A DNA stretch of 64,000 nt from Paenibacillus_E sp040812395. Its GTDB lineage: Bacteria; Bacillota; Bacilli; Paenibacillales; NBRC-103111. A program made the translations under genes and the position numbers. Location: assembly GCF_040812395.1 (NCBI RefSeq), contig NZ_JBFNXH010000016.1:67168-131167 (forward strand), in the 5' to 3' direction. This document shows, piece after piece, positions 1-8,231 of this stretch. The notes beneath the pieces are model-generated. The model was not told the DNA's origin and did no database searches. It saw only the letters and a program-made list of their open reading frames with translations. The number at the start of each line of letters is the position of its first letter. Positions within the stretch are counted from its first letter, which is position 1.

Positions 1-512
1 TAGGTATGAGTTCCTGTCAGTGGTGCTTCGTCACAAGTGGTGAGAGCAGTCGTTATAGGGCTGTTTGCTGATACTGGAGTATCATTCGCAGTGCCGATTA
101 CAGTAGCATCATCACGAACGATTCTTAGTGTAAAGGTTGGATTTGCAGAACTCGGTGTCCATGTTGCGTAGGCGGTCAACCAAACTACGTTAGTAACTGC
201 AGCTACAGTTGCTGCTACAGTTAACACGGTGGCGGTTGGTGTTGCTGCGGTCAAAGTAATGGTTGGGGTGCCAGAAAACTTTTCACAATCAAATCCAGTT
301 AAAAGCCCTGGGGCTCCCGCTGGTCCCTGGGCTCCTGGGGCTCCCGCTGGTCCCTGGGCTCCTGGGGCTCCTGCTGGACCCGCTGGTCCTTGGGCTCCTG
401 CTGGACCCGCTGGTCCTTGGGCTCCTGCCGGACCCGCTGGTCCTTGGGCTCCTGCTGGACCCGCTGGTCCTTGGGCTCCTGGAGGGCCTGGAGGACCTGG
501 TATTCTACCCAT
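1..512 (-). CDS. Collagen-like (BclA/exosporium-type) surface protein, C-terminus beyond the window
   Basis: The minus strand opens with ATG at 512 behind an AAGGAG site (524-529) and stays open for 170 codons to the window edge. Residues 5-69 are uninterrupted Gly-X-Y triplets, including four copies of the nine-residue unit GPAGPAGAQ, encoded by a 27-bp tandem repeat. From residue 70 the sequence becomes Thr/Ala/Val-rich with Cys76, like the globular tail that follows the collagen stalk in BclA-type spore hair proteins. Such proteins trimerise and coat exosporium or spore surface. The adjacent YheC/D-like spore protein supports a spore role. The stalk is short, and triplet number may vary between strains. 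The exact family of the tail cannot be judged because it is cut by the window edge. Confidence 0.8.
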   Translation of the reverse strand, partial: MGRIPGPPGPPGAQGPAGPAGAQGPAGPAGAQGPAGPAGAQGPAGPAGAPGAQGPAGAPGAQGPAGAPGLLTGFDCEKFSGTPTITLTAATPTATVLTVAATVAAVTNVVWLTAYATWTPSSANPTFTLRIVRDDATVIGTANDTPVSANSPITTALTTCDEAPLTGTHT

Positions 513-720
513 ATTCGCTCACACTCCTTAAGGTTACGTTCAAAATTATGTTATTCATACCCGCCTTCAATTGTTAGGGACAATTGTACTCTAATGACAA
601 ATGTACTCTATGGAAACACAACCAATTTTTATTATTTGAATTACATTGTTGTCCAAGCATTTTCCTTCTCGTGACATAACATACTTACATGTCCCTTAGT
701 AATAAATAAGGAGGAAAATA

Positions 721-1764
721 GTGAAAACGAAATATAGTTCTATCGGAATTATGGTTAATAAAGGTAATGAAAGGAAGTATCTTCTTAAAAAGTATCTTGA
801 TTGCAAGATGAAGAGTATTAAGATGTTCTGTTTTACCCCCTCTGATGTCGATTGGGAACGGAAGAGCATTGTCGGATATCACCGTGTTAATCGAAGGTGG
901 GTAATGAGTAAATTCCCCTTTCCCCAAGTTGTTTACAACCGTTGTTACACTTTGAATCCCAGTTTTATTGAACGGTTAGAGGAAGTAATTGGCATTAATA
1001 AGTGCTTCAATCACATAAACCAATTTAACAAATATGAAACTTATCAAAAATTAAACGAATGGCTTGTACATCATTTGCCGGAAACTGTCCCCTTTGATAA
1101 GGAGAACGCTGCCCGCCTACTAAACATTCATAAAGTTTTATACTTAAAACCTTTTTACGGACATAGCGGGATAGGCGTATATCGTGTGGAGTTGAAGAAT
1201 TCAGGGGAAATTCAATTTGGCCACAACCATTTTTTACCAGAACATCTTGTAGGAGACATTCTGCAGTTTCAAGTGAGAATTCAGGAACTTGTTGGATCCA
1301 CCCCCTACATTATTCAAAAGGGAATCAATACCCCGAAAATAAATGATAAAAACTTCGATATCCGAGTGCTTGTGCAAAAAAATATGAAGGGCTTATGGTC
1401 TGTAACGAATGTCGTCAGTCGTATAGCTCATAGGGGTTACTTTAATACAAGCATCTGTGAAAAAGTCTGTTTATCAGAAGAAGTACTCAATTATTTCTAT
1501 CCTCCCGATATGGTTAATGCTATTTTTCAATCAATTTATGACCTCAGTTTAAGAAGCGCAGAAATTATGGAATTACATGCTGGTTACCATCTTGGTGAGC
1601 TTAGCGTTGACTTTGCGTTGGACAACGTCGGTCATGTTTGGATAATTGAAGTAAATGGCAAGCCACAAAAAGATCTATACGGTGAAATCCGAGAACAAAA
1701 AAATATCTATAAGCGTCCACTACAATATGCTCACTTTTTATGTAGACATCAATCTATTCGATGA
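721..1764 (+). CDS. YheC/YheD-family ATP-grasp protein (endospore coat-associated)
   Basis: The 347-residue product starts at GTG 721, with a very strong AAGGAGG site at 708-714. It has the layout of YheC/D endospore coat-associated proteins: an N-terminal part around MKTKYSSIGIMVNKG, then an ATP-grasp fold with the nucleotide-binding stretch KPFYGHSGIGVYRVE near residues 143-157, the DIRVLVQ strand near 216, and the Mg/ATP-binding end GELSVDFALD...EVNGKP near 293-320. ATP-grasp enzymes join a carboxylate to an amine or thiol, but the substrate of this family is unknown. It is divergent from the collagen-like gene, about 200 bp apart, so both are probably sporulation genes. Length is normal for the family. 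Confidence 0.8.
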   Translation: MKTKYSSIGIMVNKGNERKYLLKKYLDCKMKSIKMFCFTPSDVDWERKSIVGYHRVNRRWVMSKFPFPQVVYNRCYTLNPSFIERLEEVIGINKCFNHINQFNKYETYQKLNEWLVHHLPETVPFDKENAARLLNIHKVLYLKPFYGHSGIGVYRVELKNSGEIQFGHNHFLPEHLVGDILQFQVRIQELVGSTPYIIQKGINTPKINDKNFDIRVLVQKNMKGLWSVTNVVSRIAHRGYFNTSICEKVCLSEEVLNYFYPPDMVNAIFQSIYDLSLRSAEIMELHAGYHLGELSVDFALDNVGHVWIIEVNGKPQKDLYGEIREQKNIYKRPLQYAHFLCRHQSIR

Positions 1765-1851
1765 CCCAGTATATGGATTGTGGCTTGGCTTACCCTTCTT
1801 TTTAAGCGACTTACCTAGATATTTCAAGAAATCCGGAGAAAAACAAAAAAT

Positions 1852-1881
1852 GGCTCTTTCGCAAACGATGCGAACAGAGCC
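1852..1881 (+). terminator. Intrinsic terminator after the YheC/D gene
   Basis: GGCTCTTTCGCA and TGCGAACAGAGCC form a near-perfect stem (one bulge) around a five-base loop, about 90 bp after the stop codon. The following GTTCTTTTG tract is only moderately U-rich. Confidence 0.5.
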
Positions 1882-2121
1882 GTTCTTTTGCCATTGTTAC
1901 ATGGAAGCAATTTAACTACCACCGCAAAAGTTGAGCAAATTTCAGAAATGACAATTGGGTTTTCTTTGGATCATTTTTTAAACGGATTGCTTCCATAAGA
2001 AACCGAAACCCTTCTAGCTACGGGTGAATTTTTTTATAATCGGTTCACCCATCGTGTACGAGCTGCAAGGTAAAATGATCCGTGAAAATCTGGATGGAAG
2101 AAAGACCGAGATTATCCGAGT
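1882..2121 (+). other. Gene-poor stretch with a possible coding remnant
   Basis: No intact gene is seen. From about 2023 one plus-strand frame reads through ...GSPIVYELQGK...REN... to a TAA at 2123-2125 that overlaps the end of the chemoreceptor gene. It looks like the tail of a decayed gene but has no ribosome binding site and no recognisable family. Confidence 0.25.
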
Positions 2122-4227
2122 TTAAGCCCATTTGCCGATCTGCTCGCGCAAAGATCGCGACATTTGATTAAGAACGACCGCCTGATTGGCGAGTTCCTCC
2201 ATCGAGGAGCGCTGTGTCACAGATAGTTCGGATATTGATTTAAACTGTTCGGAGGACTCCTTGGTCACTCCGGCAATCTCCGTAATCACGGCGGCGGTTT
2301 CCTGCGAACCTGCGGCGATCTGTTCGGATGCAGCGGAGACGTCCTGAATTTGTTCCGCAATATGATGAGTGGACTTTAAGATTTTCCCGAAAGATACGCC
2401 TGCCTCCTGAACGACCGTATGCCCCAATTGAACATCCTTTTGTACGTTATCCATCATATCGACGGATTGAGCGCTCATTTCTTGAATCTGCTGGAGCAGC
2501 GTGTAGATGCCTGAGACGGATGCGGCGGACTGCTCGGCCAGTTTTCTCGTTTCGTTGGCGACTACCGCGAACCCCCGTCCGTGCTCGCCCACCCTGGCCG
2601 CTTCAATGGATGCGTTTAAGGCAAGCAGATTGGTCTGGGAAGATATGCCTTTGATCACTTCCGCAATTTGTCCGATTTGCCGGGAAAAGTCATGCAATTG
2701 GTGAATCTTGCTCGCAGTATCTTTGACCGAATATTGAATGGATTCCATCTGAACAATCACCTTGCCCATAGCCTCGTTGCCATCCACCGCACTTTGCGAG
2801 GAATCTTGCGACGAATCCGAAACAATAGAAGCGGACTCGGCAATCCGCTGAATGCCTATCGTCATTTCGCTCATCGCTTTCGAGCTCTCTTCCGTCCCGT
2901 GCAATTGCGTCTCCGCCCTCTTGACGGTTTCCTGCATGATCACAGACAGTTGCTGGTTCGCAGCGGCGGCTTGTTCGGCAATCCTGACAATCCTGTCCGA
3001 GGAGTCGGCCACCTGATCTGCTGTCATCTTACTGGCGTTAATGATGGCTTTGACCGCATCGATCATTGCATTAAAAGAAGAAGCTGCTTCGCCCATTTCA
3101 TCTTTGGTGCGCGTCGCAATGCGCGTCAGCAAATTGCCTTTGGCCACTTCCAGCGATGAGAGCCGAAAAGCGCGGACTGCTTTTGTGATGGATACATAGA
3201 AAGCGCCAAAAACGTAAAACACCAGCAAAAAGACGATAATGACAAAGCTGATGACAAAATATTTGATTTGGGTATAATGATCCACCCGCTCCAATAAACG
3301 ACTGTCTAATAACGAAGCTTCCAACGTGTAAAGTGACTCGATGTCCTCTACGGCTTTCGTTGCCGAAGCCATGAACGCTTCTCCGTTCCCTGCGATCTTA
3401 TCGGGTGCGATCAAATTGCTGTCAAGACCGGCGATCAACTGGGCGAAAGTGCTGCCCCATTGCTGAATCGGCGCCTCCAATTTAGGCTTCAGCTGCGGAT
3501 TTTTATCATAAATGACCTGAGCGCCGGCACTCACCGCATTGGCGTTAGAGGTCACCGTGGCTTGTTTATAGATGAGCATGGTTTTCTCTTCCTTGGCGAT
3601 GAGCTTTCTTCGTTCAATTCCGCTCCCCAACTCGCGAAGCTGGCTGATGTCCTCAGTTAACGCGGGAAACCTCAGCAACGAGGCATCCATTAAATAGTAG
3701 CAGTCCAGCTCGGGATCGAGAATCAGGTTAGACTTATCGCCAACATGGGCGATTAAGGCCAAGCTGTCTGCGGCAAGCTCCGTATGCAGATCGTAGCTTT
3801 CCTGGAGCTTGAGATTGGGCAGCTTGGTTTTCAAATCCTGCCACTTGGTTTTGAACGCGGACCACTGCCCTGTCGTATCGAGCTTGGCGCCAAGCTTTTG
3901 CTCCAATGCGTCCACCTGCTTGATTTGTTCGTCCACCACGGCCCCGGCGGCAGTTAGCTTGTCTTTCGAAGCCGCATCGCCATTAAGCGCAGCATAGGAC
4001 AGCCTGCGGGACTCCTGCACGCCGCTTAGAACCTTGTTCATGGCATTGTTGTATGCCAATCCATAGCGCTCCATCTCTGCAAATACAATGCCTTTATTAA
4101 GCTCCGCAACGAGAAAATAAAGCGTAATCGCACAAGGCAGTAAAATCAGGACACCGATCAGCGCAAATTTTTGAGAATACTTTAAACGATTCAGCACATA
4201 CAGAACAGGGAAGAAAAAACGGGACAT
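2122..4227 (-). CDS. Methyl-accepting chemotaxis protein
   Basis: A 701-residue transmembrane chemoreceptor. TM1 lies near residues 22-43, then an all-helical extracellular sensor of about 270 residues (with the stretch LDPELDCYYLMDASLLRFPAL), TM2 near 318-343, a HAMP linker, and a long cytoplasmic coiled coil. The hairpin tip that contacts CheA/CheW is clear: TNLLALNASIEAARVGEHGR followed by GFAVVANE and RKLAEQSA. It should sense an extracellular ligand and steer flagellar rotation through CheA. The ligand cannot be read from the sequence. The ATG at 4227 is preferred over an upstream TTG because AAGGAG lies 8 bases before it. The gene is monocistronic and preceded by a leader of about 150 nt with its own terminator hairpin. 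Confidence 0.95.
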   Translation of the reverse strand: MSRFFFPVLYVLNRLKYSQKFALIGVLILLPCAITLYFLVAELNKGIVFAEMERYGLAYNNAMNKVLSGVQESRRLSYAALNGDAASKDKLTAAGAVVDEQIKQVDALEQKLGAKLDTTGQWSAFKTKWQDLKTKLPNLKLQESYDLHTELAADSLALIAHVGDKSNLILDPELDCYYLMDASLLRFPALTEDISQLRELGSGIERRKLIAKEEKTMLIYKQATVTSNANAVSAGAQVIYDKNPQLKPKLEAPIQQWGSTFAQLIAGLDSNLIAPDKIAGNGEAFMASATKAVEDIESLYTLEASLLDSRLLERVDHYTQIKYFVISFVIIVFLLVFYVFGAFYVSITKAVRAFRLSSLEVAKGNLLTRIATRTKDEMGEAASSFNAMIDAVKAIINASKMTADQVADSSDRIVRIAEQAAAANQQLSVIMQETVKRAETQLHGTEESSKAMSEMTIGIQRIAESASIVSDSSQDSSQSAVDGNEAMGKVIVQMESIQYSVKDTASKIHQLHDFSRQIGQIAEVIKGISSQTNLLALNASIEAARVGEHGRGFAVVANETRKLAEQSAASVSGIYTLLQQIQEMSAQSVDMMDNVQKDVQLGHTVVQEAGVSFGKILKSTHHIAEQIQDVSAASEQIAAGSQETAAVITEIAGVTKESSEQFKSISELSVTQRSSMEELANQAVVLNQMSRSLREQIGKWA

Positions 4228-4249
4228 CAACTATTCTCCTTTTCTAGGT

Positions 4250-4308
4250 AAAATAAAAAGCCAAGAAGGAAATACACAACTAAAAATAGTCGCATACATC
4301 TTCTTGGC
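4250..4308 (-). terminator. Terminator hairpin inside the chemoreceptor 5' leader (attenuator candidate)
   Basis: Read on the minus strand, GCCAAGAAG (4300-4308) pairs perfectly with CTTCTTGGC (4260-4268). The intervening bases extend the stem through G-U pairs, and TTTTTATTTT follows. It sits between a good sigma-A promoter (4390-4418) and the chemoreceptor start at 4227, so transcription must read through it to express the gene. No known riboswitch class was recognised. Confidence 0.6.
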
Positions 4309-4389
4309 TCTGTTGCCGCAAACGGAATTGACCCCTTTGTCAATCCGCATAATTATTTTTGGAACTATTGGAACTAGTAACTAATTCCT
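4309..4389 (-). promoter_or_regulatory. Structured 5' leader of the chemoreceptor mRNA
   Basis: Between the promoter and the terminator hairpin, the minus-strand RNA has a first hairpin, CGGAUUGAC...GUCAAUUCCG (about 4325-4350), and a repeated AGTTCC motif. Promoter plus structured leader plus terminator is the architecture of an attenuated or riboswitch-controlled gene. The conserved bases of the cyclic-di-GMP-I aptamer are not present. Confidence 0.4.
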
Positions 4390-4418
4390 AGTATAGAGTA
4401 AATATCTGGATGTTTCAA
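4390..4418 (-). promoter_or_regulatory. Sigma-A promoter of the chemoreceptor gene
   Basis: TTGAAA (4413-4418) and TATACT (4390-4395) are separated by exactly 17 bases, one mismatch from consensus in each hexamer. The start site would be near 4383, giving a leader of about 155 nt. Confidence 0.7.
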
Positions 4419-4576
4419 TGCGAAATTCGACAGGATTTAACAATTTTTATGAAATAAACCTCTATCTTGGCCTTTCGATGATGAGCGACCGCGTTCATAG
4501 GAAGGTTGACATGCCAATCAGAATGATGTTCTACGCGCTTTAGCGCTGTAAAGAACTTAAACATTCTGATGTGGTC

Positions 4577-4598
4577 AAAAAGAGAGGGCTTATCTCTC
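4577..4598 (-). terminator. Terminator overlapping the stop codon of the HD-domain gene
   Basis: GAGAG, a seven-base loop, CTCTC and TTTTT on the minus strand. The stem is short, but it sits exactly at the gene end. Confidence 0.5.
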
Positions 4599-5258
4599 GC
4601 CTTCCCACTCTGCGTAAAACTGTTCCAGGTAATGCTCCATGAAGCGGTGCCGCTCATCCGCCAGCTTGCGGGCGTAGGCGGTGTTCATCAGCTCCTTCAG
4701 CTTAAGGAGCTTCTCATAGAAATGATTAATCGCGGTATCGTTCCCGCTGCGATACTCGGCTTCCGTCATCTGCTCCCGCACGATGACGGAGGGATCATGT
4801 ATCGGGCGTCCCTTCCAGCCCGAATAAGCGAATACGCGCGAGATGCCTATCGCGCCTATCGCATCCAGCCGGTCGGCATCCTGCACGACCTGGCCCTCCA
4901 ACGTGCGCACCTTCGGCCGCGCGCCGCCCTTGAACGACATCGTGCTGATGATCTCCAGCACGTGCTCTGCCTGCGCCGGCGGCGTCCCGCTGCCGGCGAG
5001 CCACGCCGTGAGCTCGCGCTGCGCAGCAGCGGGGTCGGCGTGCAGCTTCTCGTCGGCGACGTCGTGAAGCAGCGCCGCGAGCTCGCAGACGAAGCGGTCC
5101 GCGCCCTCGCCGGCTGCGATGCGCTTCGTCGTCTGCACGACGCGATAGATGTGCCACCAATCGTGGCCGCTGCTATCGCGCTCCAGCTTCTCCTTCACGA
5201 ACGCTTCCGCAGCTCGAAGAATCCGTTCTTGCTCCCGCTCTTTCCCTCGTTCCGTCAT
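4590..5258 (-). CDS. HD-domain metal-dependent phosphohydrolase (YpgQ/YedJ-like)
   Basis: The 222-residue protein carries the HD-superfamily metal ligands in order: GHDWWHIYRV near residue 31, LLHDVADEK near 64, and the late Asp motif QDADRLDAIGAIGISRVF near 125. This pattern is typical of the YpgQ/YedJ group, which hydrolyses nucleotide or pyrophosphate substrates with Mn or Co. The true substrate is unknown. The start overlaps the stop of the upstream TrmB-like regulator by four bases (ATGA), so the two are translationally coupled, which hints that the regulator acts in the same pathway. Local GC is high in the middle of the gene but the reading frame is sound. Confidence 0.85.
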   Translation of the reverse strand: MTERGKEREQERILRAAEAFVKEKLERDSSGHDWWHIYRVVQTTKRIAAGEGADRFVCELAALLHDVADEKLHADPAAAQRELTAWLAGSGTPPAQAEHVLEIISTMSFKGGARPKVRTLEGQVVQDADRLDAIGAIGISRVFAYSGWKGRPIHDPSVIVREQMTEAEYRSGNDTAINHFYEKLLKLKELMNTAYARKLADERHRFMEHYLEQFYAEWEGER

Positions 5259-6091
5259 TTCTTCTTCCGCCTCTTCCCTTCCGCTGACTTCGCTTCTATC
5301 GGCTTGGCCTCGGTATATTTCTGAATCATTTTCTTGAAATGTTTACCATATTTTTCTTCCAGCTTCGCACCCATATCCTTCTGCAAATCATGCATCACTA
5401 TGTAATGGAAAAAGTTAGTCAGCAGCAGCTCCACCATCGCCGGATGCTCGGTGAATAATGCTTTGGTCGGTTCACCGTCGCCCCGCGTACCGACAATCGC
5501 CAGCTTGCGGTCAAGCAGCAGCGCGAATTTGCGCCCGCTGCGCTCTTGCCAAGCTTCCTCGCGTCCGCGAGGAAACAAGTGCATGCCATCCGGCAGCCCC
5601 GCCTCGCCCACCGTCGAAATAAGGATATGCGCCCCTTGCTCCCGGGCATGCACCAGTTCCTGGCTCAGCAGCTTTGCTTCTTCCGGCCACAGGTCGCAAA
5701 GCGCTTCCTCCCGCGCCTTCTTCAGCTCGGCGCGAATTCGCTCGATAACTTTCGCGTCGCCTTCTACACTGAAATATTCGGTACGTTCCGCATCCTGCTT
5801 CGGCATATGCGTCTTCACATAAGAGATTGAAGCCTGCAGATCAGCTTCAATCCTGTCGCCGATCTCCTCAATCGGCACGCTCTGGTAATGCGTAGGCTCG
5901 CCGTGGCTGGTGAGCACAACGCCCTTCTCCGCGAGCTTTTGCAGCGCGGAGTAGACGTTCGAGCGGGAAACGCCAAGACGCTTGGCGATTTCGTATCCCG
6001 TTTGCGTTCCGCACTCTGCCAGTACGTGCAAGCATTTGGCTTCAAGATCCGTGAAGCCCAGCTGTTTCAGATGCCGCAAAATTTCGTCCAT
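5255..6091 (-). CDS. TrmB-family transcriptional regulator
   Basis: A 278-residue protein starting at MDEILRHLKQLGF. The ATG at 6091 is chosen because GGAGGAGG lies seven bases before it; an upstream in-frame start has no site. Residues 1-70 form the winged helix of TrmB, including GYEIAKRLGVSRSNVYSALQKLAEKGVV. The rest is the TrmB C-terminal effector region with a phospholipase-D-like core. TrmB proteins are sugar-responsive regulators in archaea, and Bacillales homologues are mostly uncharacterised. The C-terminus is a basic tail ending RRKKK. It overlaps the HD gene by four bases, so they form a two-gene operon. Confidence 0.85.
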   Translation of the reverse strand: MDEILRHLKQLGFTDLEAKCLHVLAECGTQTGYEIAKRLGVSRSNVYSALQKLAEKGVVLTSHGEPTHYQSVPIEEIGDRIEADLQASISYVKTHMPKQDAERTEYFSVEGDAKVIERIRAELKKAREEALCDLWPEEAKLLSQELVHAREQGAHILISTVGEAGLPDGMHLFPRGREEAWQERSGRKFALLLDRKLAIVGTRGDGEPTKALFTEHPAMVELLLTNFFHYIVMHDLQKDMGAKLEEKYGKHFKKMIQKYTEAKPIEAKSAEGKRRKKK

Positions 6092-6236
6092 GCGCGCCCC
6101 TCCTCCATAAACCGATATCTTAACCATGATTCATATTGTAGCATGATTTCCGTGATGTTATCGCCTCGAAATACACACCGCTTGGATAATTCACCCGAAA
6201 ATGGCAATCCTACTTTGGACGAAAGGAGGCTAAGCC

Positions 6237-6386
6237 ATGGTGGAATCCAGTAAGACGAAGAATAACAACTCCGAAGCTGCGGAGGCTTGCATCATTGACT
6301 ACGACACCAAGAAAGACCCGGGCCATTCTGACAACGATTTGTCGAACGCCATTCCGAATGAAGAAGAATACATTGATGAACCTTGA
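6237..6386 (+). CDS. Small acidic protein of 49 residues, unknown function
   Basis: The ATG at 6237 has a near-perfect AAAGGAGG site (6222-6229), and a clean intrinsic terminator follows the stop, so this is very likely a real gene. The product is hydrophilic and strongly acidic toward its C-terminus (NEEEYIDEP) with no membrane segment. I do not recognise a family. It lies between the TrmB/HD pair and the kinase-cytidylyltransferase operon, on its own transcript. Small acid-rich proteins like this are common in spore formers, but a sporulation role is only a guess. Confidence 0.65.
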   Translation: MVESSKTKNNNSEAAEACIIDYDTKKDPGHSDNDLSNAIPNEEEYIDEP

Positions 6387-6399
6387 CCAGATCTGCTAG

Positions 6400-6421
6400 A
6401 CCGCCATGATGGCGGTTTTTT
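6400..6421 (+). terminator. Intrinsic terminator of the 49-residue gene
   Basis: ACCGCCAT and ATGGCGGT pair perfectly around a minimal loop and are followed by TTTTTTC. Confidence 0.85.
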
Positions 6422-6436
6422 CATTCCTTCGAAAGC

Positions 6437-6483
6437 TATTAATATACGTCCATACCAATCTGGAAATGGCACATATATTAATA
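6437..6483. promoter_or_regulatory. Inverted repeat upstream of the kinase operon
   Basis: TATTAATATA (6437-6446) and TATATTAATA (6474-6483) are perfect inverted copies 27 bases apart, 26 bp before the operon start codon. It may be a repressor site or part of the promoter; the AT-rich arms also make chance possible. Confidence 0.35.
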
Positions 6484-6508
6484 GAATCATATAGGTAGAG
6501 GTGATGAG

Positions 6509-7513
6509 ATGGCGGAGATCAGAGAGCAGGTTATTTATGAAATTTTACAATATCATTATGGTATAACGCCTCAAAACATTACGCTGATAAGACGAAAAGT
6601 GGATAGGCAAGTATGGAAAATTACGGATACTACTGGCCGCTTATATGCTTTCAAATATCTGGAAAAACGAGAACGTGCGCCGATCATCGCAGCAGTAAAC
6701 GTGTACCTCTATGGAAAAGGAGTTCCGGTAACTACCGTTCTTTCCACCTTGGCCGGCGCCTCGTTCGTCAATGTCGATAGCGGCTGTTTCCTTCTGTTTC
6801 AATGGCTTGCTGGTGAACATCCTAGCTACACAGAGCCAGGAATGATAGAAAAGATGGCTATTTTGCTTGCACAATTTCATGAAGCGTCTCAAGGCTACCA
6901 GACTGCAGGCAACCCAATTACCAGTGCCCGGCTTGACTGGAACCATATCTATAGGAAAAAGATAAATAAGCTGGAAAAATGCCGTGATAAGGCCAACGTT
7001 AGCGGAGATGCATTCTCTGCACACTTTTTGAACCATTTGCCTTGGCTTCAAGCTCGCGCGCAATGGGTGCTTGATCGCCTTCCGCAAACGGCGTTAGGTA
7101 CGCTGCTCGACACCACAAGGCAGGATCCGCGTCTGGCGCACGGCGATTATTCTCACCTTAATCTGCTCCGCAGCCCCGAGAGTAAGTTAACTGTGATTGA
7201 TTTAGATACCGTTAGCATCGCCCTTCCGATGAGAGACATCTCCCATCTGATTACCTTCATTAACCACGCCTTGGGGGCCTGGTCCAAAGAGAGATTCCGA
7301 GTCATTTTGAATGCCTACCAGCAAGTCCGTCCCCTTTCTCCTGAGGAATATGAGCTGCTCTTGTTTGATCAAATTTTCCCCCATAAAGCGATTCGAGTGG
7401 CAAATAAATATTTTGATGCTCCGGGAAACTCATCGTCGCTGCTTCATGAATTCGAGCGTTGTATGGCAATTGACAAAGAAAAATTAGCTGACCTCGGGAG
7501 AGCTAACCTATGA
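6509..7513 (+). CDS. CotS/APH-like small-molecule kinase
   Basis: A 334-residue protein with the aminoglycoside-phosphotransferase/choline-kinase fold seen in CotS and YutH spore proteins. An N-terminal lobe has the ATP-binding Lys region (YAFKYLEKRE). The catalytic loop is AHGDYSHLNLL near residue 212, and the metal-binding Asp follows in VIDLDTV near 230. HGDxxxxN and the DxD-like Asp are intact, so catalysis is plausible. The start ATG follows AGAGGTGA. The stop overlaps the next gene by four bases. Because a cytidylyltransferase and a CDP-alcohol phosphotransferase follow, I infer that it phosphorylates an amino alcohol or polyol, giving the substrate for CDP activation, rather than acting only as a coat protein. 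Confidence 0.8.
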   Translation: MAEIREQVIYEILQYHYGITPQNITLIRRKVDRQVWKITDTTGRLYAFKYLEKRERAPIIAAVNVYLYGKGVPVTTVLSTLAGASFVNVDSGCFLLFQWLAGEHPSYTEPGMIEKMAILLAQFHEASQGYQTAGNPITSARLDWNHIYRKKINKLEKCRDKANVSGDAFSAHFLNHLPWLQARAQWVLDRLPQTALGTLLDTTRQDPRLAHGDYSHLNLLRSPESKLTVIDLDTVSIALPMRDISHLITFINHALGAWSKERFRVILNAYQQVRPLSPEEYELLLFDQIFPHKAIRVANKYFDAPGNSSSLLHEFERCMAIDKEKLADLGRANL

Positions 7514-8223
7514 GAGTGGTCATATTGGCAGCAGGAATCGGAAGCCGCCTCCATCCCCTAACCAAAAACAGGCCCAAAGCTATGCTTAAAATCAATGAGA
7601 AACCTCTGGTGCAGTATCAAATTGAAAGTGTACTGAAATCTGGTTTTGCCTATGAAGATATCTACATCATTGGCGGCTATATGATCGAACAGCTTGAAGA
7701 GCATTTCAAAGAAACAGGCATCCATTTTATCTACAATCCGTTCTATGCGTCTATGAATAATATTTATTCATTTTTACTTACCCAAGCTGTGGGAGACGAT
7801 TTATTGCTGATTAATTCCGATGTTTTTTATAACCATCAGTTAATTCCGTTAATTTTGAGCACTGAGTTCCCCTCATGTCTGTTGGTTGATCGGAAGAAAG
7901 CGTTGACTGAGGAAGCGATGAAAGTCAAGCTCGACGGCAACCGATTGCGGTTGGTGAACAAGCAGTTGAATCTGGCCGAAACGGATGGCGAATATATTGG
8001 CATTTCTAAATTATCCGTTTATGACCTCAACATTCTTTACCGAAAAGCGGCTGAGCTTATCGAAGCCGGAGAAGTAAGCGGTTGGTATGAAAACGTATAT
8101 GAGGCCTGCGCCGCAAATGTGGACATTCGAGCTGTCCATACGGAAGGATATCCCTGGATTGAAATAGATGATATGCGTGACTGGGAATGCGCGAAGCAGC
8201 TTTCGACTTTAGTGATTTCATAA
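7510..8223 (+). CDS. LicC-like nucleotidyltransferase (phosphocholine cytidylyltransferase family)
   Basis: A 237-residue single-domain sugar-1-phosphate/phosphocholine nucleotidyltransferase. The N-terminal signature VILAAGIGSRLHPLTKNRPK carries the G-x-G-x-R loop and catalytic Lys. LLINSDVFY near residue 97 supplies the metal-binding Asp, and EIDDMRDWE near 218 the second Asp. LicC homologues convert phosphocholine and CTP to CDP-choline. The phospho-alcohol here is not known. It is coupled to the upstream kinase by an ATGA overlap and followed within 12 bp by the dehydrogenase gene, so the product of the kinase is its most likely substrate. Confidence 0.85.
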   Translation: MRVVILAAGIGSRLHPLTKNRPKAMLKINEKPLVQYQIESVLKSGFAYEDIYIIGGYMIEQLEEHFKETGIHFIYNPFYASMNNIYSFLLTQAVGDDLLLINSDVFYNHQLIPLILSTEFPSCLLVDRKKALTEEAMKVKLDGNRLRLVNKQLNLAETDGEYIGISKLSVYDLNILYRKAAELIEAGEVSGWYENVYEACAANVDIRAVHTEGYPWIEIDDMRDWECAKQLSTLVIS

Positions 8224-8231
8224 GGGGGCTT

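Noticed and set aside
229..674. Three plus-strand frames rich in Pro/Gly/Ala or Trp/Ser/Leu
   Set aside because: They are shadows of the collagen-like gene on the minus strand, where the Gly-X-Y pattern and the ribosome site are found.
4250..4418. Cyclic-di-GMP-I riboswitch ahead of the chemoreceptor
   Set aside because: The conserved GEMM core bases are not present, so only a generic attenuator is claimed.
4415..4657. 80-residue minus-strand frame after the HD gene
   Set aside because: No ribosome site; overlaps the end of the HD gene, its terminator and the upstream side of the chemoreceptor promoter; unknown sequence.
4569..5324. 251-residue plus-strand frame opposite the HD gene
   Set aside because: The minus strand encodes a recognisable HD protein with metal motifs; the plus frame is a GC-driven shadow.
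6437..6483. Riboswitch or long hairpin before the kinase operon
   Set aside because: Only an AT-rich inverted repeat is visible; no terminator or anti-SD structure follows, so it is listed only as a possible operator.
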